From positions 22,177,501 through 22,241,500 of the forward strand of contig CM053140.1 in assembly GCA_028571685.1 (NCBI GenBank): DNA of 64,000 bases, in the 5' to 3' direction. The position numbers and the translations under genes were made by a program. Below are positions 56,669-64,000 of this stretch, piece after piece; position 1 is the stretch's first letter; the number at the start of each line of letters is the position of its first letter. Source of the stretch: Heterohyrax brucei. Lineage: Eukaryota > Chordata > Mammalia > Hyracoidea > Procaviidae. The notes beneath the pieces were generated by a model that worked only from the letters and a program-made list of their open reading frames with translations, was not told the origin of the DNA and ran no database searches.

Positions 56669-57556
56669 CTGGGAGTCACCCAGAACTTCATGGTAAGTGG
56701 ACCTTGCCCTTTTCAGAGACAAACCTGAACTGAGCTACAAAACGAGGCACTGCATGAAGAATATGATAGTCCTACTCCAAAAGTCTACGCCATGTAAACA
56801 CTCACTGAGCCAGACGCTCACTGGTGACCCGAGAACGAGAGCCACATCAGAGGACATTCTAGGACACCCACAGATGAAACTGATGATGATGAAGAAAACA
56901 AAAGGTGTATGTGCAGTCACTCCCAGATTGTGAGGGCCCCCGGTGTACTGAGACCACAGTGAATAGGCAGGAAGAGATGCATTACTCACTCTTGAATCAA
57001 AAATGCAATCATGTGAAGGGCATCCATCTGATCAAAGCTCACAACACATATGAAATGGAGAGTAACACCAGGACCAAGAAACCCCAGACTACAGCGTACT
57101 GCACTGACAGACACGCACCTTTTCATCCCATGACGAACATCCTATCAACTCTGCTAATTCAAGTGGAGTAGCTAGACTGTACCTGACATTCCGACCTGTG
57201 ACCACTATTTCTGAAACTCTTTGAAGAGTCTGATAGAAACAAGAGGGCCTCAATGGTGTGTTTCTCATTGAGTCTCCCTTGCAAAGCCCTTCCTGCACCA
57301 ACAACCCAGGATAGCCTGGGCACTGTCCGACCAAACCTGGGGACTGTGCACCAAGGTGAGAAATTGTGTAGTGCCACAAATCAGCACAGTTCCCGCAAGT
57401 GTTTCTGCGGCAGCGTTCTCATCCCAGACCATCAACAAGGATGATGGAGCCCCGGTGAAAACCAGTTTCCAAGTTGAAGGGTCAGAGTTAAGCTCCTTCA
57501 ATGATCAGCAGGTGCAGGAGATACCTCAGCAGACTGTGAACCCAGCCTCTCCCTCT
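56669..57556 (+). repeat. D2 module 2: C-lobe, UBA, spacer
   Basis: Starts CTGGGAGTCACCCAGAACTT after GCTTCTCCCTCTGTCA; about 888 bp. It ends in NPASPSVNSQ, which leads on to the linker and KA1. Confidence 0.78.
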
Positions 57557-58015
57557 GTGAACAGCCAGGACATGCTGACTGGGAGATTCTTTAAACTCAT
57601 AACTTTTTTGCACTTTTATCAAAAGGGAACAAAAACTGTGACAGCAAAGTTGTACAGAAGACACTCAAATCTCTACAAGCGAACCCCTGCTGTCTCGAGT
57701 TAAAGTGGAGGATTAAAAGTACCAGTTCCATGGAGCCCAAGGAGACGATACAGGAGGTCTGGCAAGTGGTGGACACCCACTGACAAGTACACGCTGCTGT
57801 GTATGAACAGCACACCAGGACTGCAATACTTTGTCAAGTGCAGGATGGAGGTGTGCACACTGCCTGTGTGGACCCTCAATAAAGGGGCAGGGGAGAGATT
57901 TCAGGCACCTCTGAGGGTTTCAATCGCATCGCTTCAAAAACGAGCAGGGAGCGTGTACTTCATAGTGCTGTCAGCAGGTGCCAGGCACAAAAGAGGAGTT
58001 CTTACATTTAAGCTC

Positions 58016-58100
58016 CCACACAATCGGGCAGTGTTTCCTTCTGTTGCACGGAGTCACTGTGAGTTGGAACCTACTTGACAGGACCAAACCACATAACCCT
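58016..58100 (+). repeat. RTE/AfroSINE-type 3' tail of unit D
   Basis: CACAATCGGGCAGTGTTTCC, GGAGTCACTGTGAGTTGGAA and CCTACTTGACAGGACCAAAC; same position relative to KA1 as in A, B and C. Confidence 0.7.
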
Positions 58101-60569
58101 GTAATAGGAACTGAGAGAATAGCAATTGAGATGTTTCAATAAACAGATGCAGTACTGCAAGCACTCATTTGTCTGTACGCAGAAATCTGGACGACAGCTA
58201 CCTGGCCAACCAACTACAAGTGATCCTTTCTTCTACTCGTTCCAGAGAGAGGTGATCAAACACAACACAGAGATTACTGTGAAACTTCTTTAACATCAAA
58301 AATGAGTAAAATTTTGCTGAAGATCATTTTGGTGTGATTACTGACTTTTGTGTGAGGCCTTTCTAGCCATGGCCTTGTAACGCCTACCCAGGTGATCGGG
58401 CAGGACAGTGTGACAGTGCGGCTGAGGCCCACTGAGACCGTTGGTCACTATCTCCTTAAGTGAGGGAGAGCAGCGAGGGAGATTTGGCCACCACCAAGGA
58501 AGAACGGCCTTGAGCTGAGTCTTTGGGCCTGGATCACTGTGCTGTAAAGCTCTTGGAAGCAGGTGCTAGAGAGAGCGCAAGCTGAGAACTGGTGGCAGAA
58601 GAGACCGAGCAGCAGGACACATCATCACGGACTTCTGTTTTAGTCAGCTAGGGCTGCTCTAACAGAAATACACAGAGTGGATGGCTTTAACAAAGGAAGG
58701 TTTATATTTACACAGTCTGGTAGGCTACGAGTCCAAATTCAGGATGTCTGCTCCAGGGGAAGGTTCTCCCCCTTGTCGGCTCTGGAGGAAAGTCTGGTAT
58801 TGTATTAGTCTTGTCCAGGGAGCGTCTTGGTGCAGGAACCTCAGGTCTGAAGGACACGCTCTTCTCCCGGTGCTGCTTTCTTGATAGTGTGAGGTTCTCA
58901 TTTCTCTGCCTGCTTCCTTTTCCTTTTCTCTCCTCCAAGATGAAAGGATTAAGGGTGGGGCAAGCCATACTCCAGGGAAACTCCGGATTTATACTCTGGC
59001 CCTAATCCTTTAACACACAGCATAGGAAAACTACAAAATCGAGGACAGTCACAAGATGCCGGGAATCATGGCCCGGCCACATGGCTACACATATTTTTGG
59101 GTGGACACAGTTCAATCCATGATATCTTTCTACTCCACAAAGACAGAAAGGTGAGTGCCTTTGATCAGTGGCTGAGAGTTAGGGAGAGGCTAGCTTTCAG
59201 GAGGTGGGCAGAATAGTCTATGTGGAAACAAACAATGGAAATCCTATGGCAAATGTGGTATCTCTTTGGAGTCCACAGCTGGGAGTAACACAGAGAGCCT
59301 GAAGTCCTCTGTAAATAGTGGGACCAAAACTATCAACAAGCAATAAAGGATAAAAGAATCAAAACATTAACAACAATCTGGGACAGTGATATAAGCCCCC
59401 CGTAAACTATGCAAATTTCCTCAAGGTTGTTTTTCAGAAGAAACCAAAGATGGAAGCAACTCTGAGGACATGAGCAGAAACTCCCACTTCAACAGCTACA
59501 TGTCCTCCTAATGGGAGCACCAGACATCCAGTCAGGACCTGGGGATGGAACCAGAGAACCAAGACACTGCATGCACAACACCCCTTAAGAAGTCCTGCTA
59601 CCAGTCCCAGAAAGCCTCAGAGGAAAGAACTTTCTAGATCCTTTAACTGATTCCACCTCAAGTGATCTGCTTCAGGTTCAGGAGATCACAGTGGCAACTT
59701 TAGTCACCTGATGGGTGGATAACTGGGCTCTCCCTCCCCCAGGCACCAGGATGCAACTTTCACAGCAGCAAAATTTATTAAGTCAAAGGACCTTACAAAC
59801 AAGGAAGGGGTCAGTCTCTATGAGTGGGGAAAGACCTGGTACAAAGCACGTAGGGTTCCTTATATTGCTCAGGGTAAAAGGTGCTGTCCTAGTGAGGAGG
59901 GGTAACTAAGAAACATCCTTTGGTTTCAGTTTTAGAGTTATATGTCACCAAATGCACGATGGGGCCCCTCCTGAAGAATAAGATAGTAATATGCAGATAG
60001 AATAAAAGTAGGGGCTAGGTCATTTCTAGAATGTCCTCCTGAGGTGGTACCTGTATGTAGCCACATCTCAAACTGCCAGGAGGAATTGCTACATCTGCAA
60101 TTACCCTTCTCAAATGCAAACTGGGTGTTTAGTAATCATATGATGAGGCGATCTACGGTGGCAATCAGGTTCTCTAAGCTCACCTTTTCATTTCCCCTTT
60201 GAGGTGACATGCGCCCAAAATCTTGAAGGGAATGTGGGAAGTCGACTCACTCTGGCTACTTCCTGCTGTTTGGGGTTGTAGCCCTGCCTACCTGTCAGAC
60301 CTGTGTTCTTCAAGTACCCTGTCTTGAAAACATTGAGATGCCTCATCTACTTGCCACCTGGTCGGTGGGTATAGACTGTATATCCTTGTAGGACCATGAG
60401 ATTCACTAGGAAAGGTTGTAGCTTTGAGCCATGTCTTTTATCTTAGAAGCCAAATTTAAGATGTGTCATATGTTGTCCTGGACCTGGGCAGATTTATTAA
60501 CATAAAAACAACACAATACCTTGAGATGTAGGCAGGTTCTGCCCTCAGCTGCAGTTAAAAGGTCAAAGA
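58101..60569 (+). repeat. 5' flank repeat of unit E
   Basis: The longest copy of the flank, collinear with 11.9-13.8 and 25.4-27.4 kb and interrupted by a MaLR LTR (58,636-59,124). Landmarks: GATGTTTCAATAAACAGATG, CAGGACAGTGTGACAGTGCG, CACCAGGATGCAACTTTCAC, CTACTTCCTGCTGTTTGGGG, AACATAAAAACAACACAATA. No gene content. Confidence 0.68.
58636..59124 (-). mobile_element. Solo LTR, ERVL-MaLR type, in the flank of unit E
   Basis: Plus strand TGTTTTAGTCAGCTAGGGCT to GGTGGACACAGTTCAATCCA followed by TGATA. It interrupts GACTTC and CCACAAAGACAGAAAG, which are nearly adjacent in the other flanks. The other flanks lack it, so it is younger than the duplication that produced this flank. Confidence 0.8.
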
Positions 60570-61125
60570 AATCAATGGGGGACACGACCATCTGCTAAGA
60601 CAATCCACAAGGGGATGTGTTTCAGAGTCAAGTTATCTCAGCACAAGATCACGGGCAAAGAGGTAGCCGACAATAGTCCAAAAGGGCCAACAGACATCCT
60701 CCAACCTCCTGACACTACACCAAGAGATAAAAATCATGAAGGATCGCCAGAATCCAAATATTTTAATGCTGTTGTAAGACACAGAGAACAACATCTTTGG
60801 TATGGTGACAGAGTACGTAACTGCAGGGGACTTGTGTGATCATCTAGAGACTCACGCCTTCCTGAGCCAAAAAGAGGCCCCCAAATATTTTGCCAATTGG
60901 TGCTGGCCCTACAGGTTTGCCACAACAACTGTGTCACACATGGGGTTATCAGACCAGACAACGTGCAATTGGATGAAAGAAGGAACATCAAACTTGCCGA
61001 CATTGGTTTGGGAGCTGAATTTACCAATGGCAGCAAGCTGAATATTTTCTGGAGCAGTCTCCATTATTGTGCCCAGAACTCCTACAGAGAGAGAAGTGCC
61101 ATGGAAACCCTCAGACGTGTACAAC

Positions 61126-62022
61126 CTGGAAGTCACCCTGTACCTCATGGTAAGTGGATCTCAGTCTTTTCATGGAGAGACTTTAACTGAGCTACCAAAG
61201 AAGGTACTGGGGAAGAGCATGACATTCCAGACGTTCACCACATGGGACCACTTGCTAAGCCAAATATTCATTTGTGACACAAGAAAGACAGCCACATCAG
61301 AGGACATGTTAGATCATCCAAGGATGAATATGGATAATGAAGAAAAACAAAAGTTAGGTGTACAGCCACTCCAAGACTATGAGGATTCTTGGTCTACTGT
61401 GGCCATGGTGAACAAGGGGTGCAGGCAGGAAGACATTCAGGACTATTTCTTCAATCAAAAATACAGTGAGGTCATGAGAACCAATCTGATCCTAGGTCCC
61501 AACACCTCTGAGGTGGAGAGTCATGCCAGTACCATGAAACCCCAGGGTGCAGCATACTGCAGTGACAGCCACACCTCTTTCTCATCCCATGGGGTACATT
61601 CTACCATTCGTGCTAAATCCAAATGACGTAGTTACACAGTACCTGCCATTGTCACACACGACTACTGTTCCTATGACGCTCTGAAGAGCCTAGCAGATAG
61701 AAGGAAGGGGAGCTCCATGGTATGTGCTTCCTCCACGGTCTCCTTTGCCATGTCCTTCCTGCACCAACAATCCAGGATAGCCCGGGCAGAGCCCAACCAA
61801 ACCTCAGGACCGTGTTCCAAGGTGAGGAAAAGTGCAGTGTCGCAAGCCAATAGATTCTCCGTGTGTGTTTCCACAGCTGCCTCCTGTGCCCAGACCATGA
61901 GAAAGAATGCTGGAACCTCAGCAGAAACCAGTTTCCCACAGGGAGTGTCACAGTTAAGGTCCTTCAGTGATGAGCAGGTGGAAGGTACCTGACCAGACAG
62001 TGAACTCAGCCTCTCCCTGTCA
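61126..62022 (+). repeat. Unit E module 1: C-lobe, UBA, spacer
   Basis: Contiguous with the kinase domain; about 897 bp. It ends in SVSQLRSF-like coding and CCTCTCCCTGTCA. Confidence 0.77.
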
Positions 62023-62924
62023 CTGGGAGTCACAATGTACTTCATGGTTAAGTGGATCTCTGCCTTTCCAGGGAGAAACCTTAACTGAGCTACAAAAGGA
62101 GGCACCAGAGGAAGAATATGACAGCCTTTTCCACACGTCTGTGCCATGTGAACACTCATGGAGCCAAATACTCATCAGTGACCCAAGAGAGGAAGCCACT
62201 TCAGAGGACATGCTAAGACACGCGGAGATGAAGACTGAGGATGAAGAAAACAAACGGTGTATGTGCAGCCACTCTCAGATGATGAGGACTCTCAGTGTAC
62301 TGAGACCACAGGGAACACGGGTTACAGACAGGAAGCAATTCATTACTCATCCTTCAATCAAAAATACAATGACACGATGGGCACCCATATGATCATAGGT
62401 CACAACACACAGGAAATGCAGAGTCATGTCAGTCCCAAGAAACCGCAGGCTGCAGCATACTGCACTGATAGCCACACTTTTCTCATCCCATGTCGGACAT
62501 CCTACATCCAGTGCTAAACCCAAAAGGGCACTTATACCACACCTGCCATTCCCACGTACGACGACTGTTTCTACAATGCTTCGAAGAGTCTAGCTGACAG
62601 ACAAGGGGCCTCCTGGTATGTGCTTCTCCCTCAGTCTCCCTTGCAAAGTCCTTCCTGCACCAACAACCCAGGATAGCCTGGGCAGAGCTCAGCCAAACCT
62701 GGGGACTCTGTGGCATGGTGAGAAAAACTGCAGAGTGAGACAACCCAGTAGACCCAAAATGTATGTTTCCTTGGCTGCCTCCTCTGTCCAGACCATCATA
62801 AAGAAGGGTTGAGCCCCAGAGGAACCCAGTTTCCCGCATGGAGTATCACAGCTAAAAGCCTTTAATGATGAGCAGGTGCGAAAGGTACCTGATCAGACTG
62901 ACTCCAGCCTCTCCCTGTGTCAAC
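62023..62924 (+). repeat. Unit E module 2: C-lobe, UBA, spacer (902 bp)
   Basis: Starts CTGGGAGTCACAATGTACTT, the common junction. The C-lobe is in two frames (GETLTELQKEAPEEEYDSLF is readable), followed by UBA-like QEAIHYSSFNQKYNDTMGTH. Confidence 0.78.
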
Positions 62925-63803
62925 CTCCGAGTCACTTGTACCTCATGCTAAGTGGACCTCTGATTTTTCATGGAGAGACCTTAACCAGGCTGTGAAAGCA
63001 GGTACTAGAGGTGTAATATGGCATTCCTTTCCACTTATCTACACCATGTTAACACTTGCTGAGCCAAATAATTATTTGGACCCAACAAAGACAGCCACAT
63101 CAGAGGACAACCTAGCACTTCTATGGATGCAAGTGGATGATAGAGAAAACAAAATGTGTATGTGCAGCTACTGTCAGACGACGAACACCCTGGTGCACCA
63201 AGGCCATGCTGAACCTGGGTCACAGGCAGAAATGCAGCCCTCAATCAAAACTAAATTATGTGATGGGCACCAGTCTGATTCTGAGTCACGAATCATCTCA
63301 AATGGACAGTCATGCCAGTACCGTGGAACCCCAGGGTGCAGCACATTGCACTGTCAGTGACACACCTTTCTCAATCCAAGAGGAATATCCTCCCATCCAT
63401 TCTAAACCCAAACAAGGTAGTTACAACATAGCTGCCATTCCCACCTGTGACTACAATTCTTTGAACTGTCCAGCTGATAGAAGCAAGGGGGCCTCCATGC
63501 TATGTGCTTCTCCTTCAGACTCGCTTACAAAGTCCTTCCCGCAACAACTCCCCAGAAAAGCCTGGGTAGACCCCAACCAAACTTAGGTATTGTATGCCAA
63601 GGAGAAAAATAATGCGGAGCCACAACCTAGGAGAGTCGCCACATGCATTTCTGTGGCTGCCTCCTCCATCCAGACCATCAAGAAGAATGGTGGAGTCCCA
63701 GCAGAAACCAGTTTCCCACAGAGAGTGTCGTAAGTAAGATCCTTCAATGGTCCAGGTCCAGGAGGCATCTGACCAGACTGTGACCCCAGCCTCTCCCTCT
63801 GTC
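62925..63803 (+). repeat. Unit E module 3: C-lobe, UBA, spacer
   Basis: Starts near CTCCGAGTCACTTGTACCTC and has CATGCTAAGTGG like module 3 of unit C. The spacer ends in CCTCTCCCTCTGTCCATAGC, then the linker. Confidence 0.78.
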
Positions 63804-63963
63804 CATAGCCGGGAACAGCAGGGTGCCACTATGAGGTTTTTAAGCTCATGAGAAGATAACTTTGCCATACATGTGTCAAAAGGGAATGGAAGTTATGTGA
63901 CAGCAATGTTGCTGTGAGACGCTCAAAGCTGGAGACGCCAAGCCATGCTCTTAACATTTACAT

Positions 63964-64000
63964 GTTGTTATTAGGCTCTGTCAACTCAGTTCCAACTCAC
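63964..64000 (-). mobile_element. Start of an RTE-type LINE insertion at the window end
   Basis: TTGTTATTAGGCTCTGTCAA and CTCAGTTCCAACTCAC are the inverted RTE/AfroSINE 3' end, placed after CATG exactly as at 24,074 in unit C. Confidence 0.75.

Larger units (their letters stand above)
55215..58015 (+). pseudogene. MARK-like kinase relic D2 (type 2 with two modules)
   Basis: Kinase domain at 55,215-55,960 with EVAKKRAEKSQ (invariant Lys kept), EIKILKDLHP (alpha-C Glu kept), TEYVTTGVLCDHLEAHSSM, and the best catalytic loop of the type 2 set (CVIHRDIKLQHVLLDERRN; HRD and Lys kept, Asn replaced by His). LPDIGLRTEF replaces the ADFG segment and a stop lies at the APE position. Module 1 starts at 55,790 and module 2 at 56,669. 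After that come the linker (VNSQDMLTGRFFKLITFLHF) and KA1 at about 57,720-57,990 (SMEPKETIQEV, then LLCMNSTPGLQYFVKCRMEV). Stops and frameshifts throughout. Confidence 0.83.
60570..64000 (+). pseudogene. MARK-like kinase relic E (type 3 with three modules), runs off the window
   Basis: Closest relative of unit C. The kinase domain at 60,570-61,400 has ITGKEVADNS (invariant Lys region lost), EYVTAGDLCDHLETHAFLSQ, CVTHGVIRPDNVQLDERRN (HRD has become HGV, Asn kept), LADIGLGAEFTNG, and a one-base deletion at the APE motif. A 185-codon open stretch at 61,069-61,626 covers the C-lobe (LMVSGSQSFHGETLTELPKK), the kinase end (VQPLQDYED), the UBA (CRQEDIQDYFFNQKYSEVMR) and the first spacer part. Modules start at 61,126, 62,023 and 62,925. 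A linker and an RTE insertion starting at 63,964 follow. KA1 is expected beyond the window. Confidence 0.83.

Noticed and set aside
7650-64000. Functional MARK or sperm-motility-kinase type genes
   Set aside because: Every copy has internal stops, frameshifts and damaged catalytic motifs, and no frame crosses from the kinase to KA1. They are listed as pseudogenes.

Overview
This is mammalian genomic DNA, most likely from an afrotherian and probably an elephant. It carries copies of a tRNA-type SINE with the AfroSINE body and 3' tail, fragments of the matching RTE-type LINE, and L1 elements whose 5' end begins with the mammalian AAGATGGCCGAC motif. There is no operon-like or compact gene organisation. 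I found no intact cellular protein-coding gene; the only long intact frame is ORF1 of an L1.

Layout. 1-389 is non-coding sequence that is repeated near 29.0-29.5 kb. 390-7585 is a near-full-length L1 on the minus strand with broken ORFs. From 7.6 to 27.4 kb lies an array of decayed, intronless copies of a MARK-family Ser/Thr kinase (closest in my reading to MARK2: kinase domain, UBA, spacer, KA1). 27.4-54.3 kb is an island of non-kinase DNA: low-copy sequence, a mariner remnant, RTE and L1 relics, many SINEs, MaLR-type solo LTRs, two candidate exons of an unrecognised minus-strand gene, and a second L1 (46.0-48.6 kb). From 54.4 kb to the window end the kinase array resumes.

The kinase array has order at several scales. 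Three sequence lineages can be told apart: type 1 (kinase domain only, cut off in subdomain XI), type 2 and type 3 (kinase to KA1). They run 1-2 (unit A, 9.6-11.8 kb), 1-2-3 (units B and C, 13.8-25.3 kb), then after the island 1-2-3 again (units D and E, 54.4-64 kb). Inside the type 2 and 3 copies a segment of about 0.9 kb, running from the kinase C-lobe through the UBA to the end of the spacer, is repeated head to tail: one copy in A2, four in B2, three in C, two in D2, three in E. The junction is the same each time. Units are separated by a related 5' flank of about 1-2.5 kb, and each complete unit ends in an RTE/AfroSINE-type 3' tail. C and E carry an RTE at the same position. All copies are broken by stops and frameshifts. 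Types 2 and 3 share a one-base deletion in the APE motif, so much of the amplification appears to have happened after the ancestor was already frame-broken.

Limits: identities were made by eye from translated motifs and remembered family sequences. Repeat names are family-level calls, and most repeat boundaries are approximate to about 5-30 bp.
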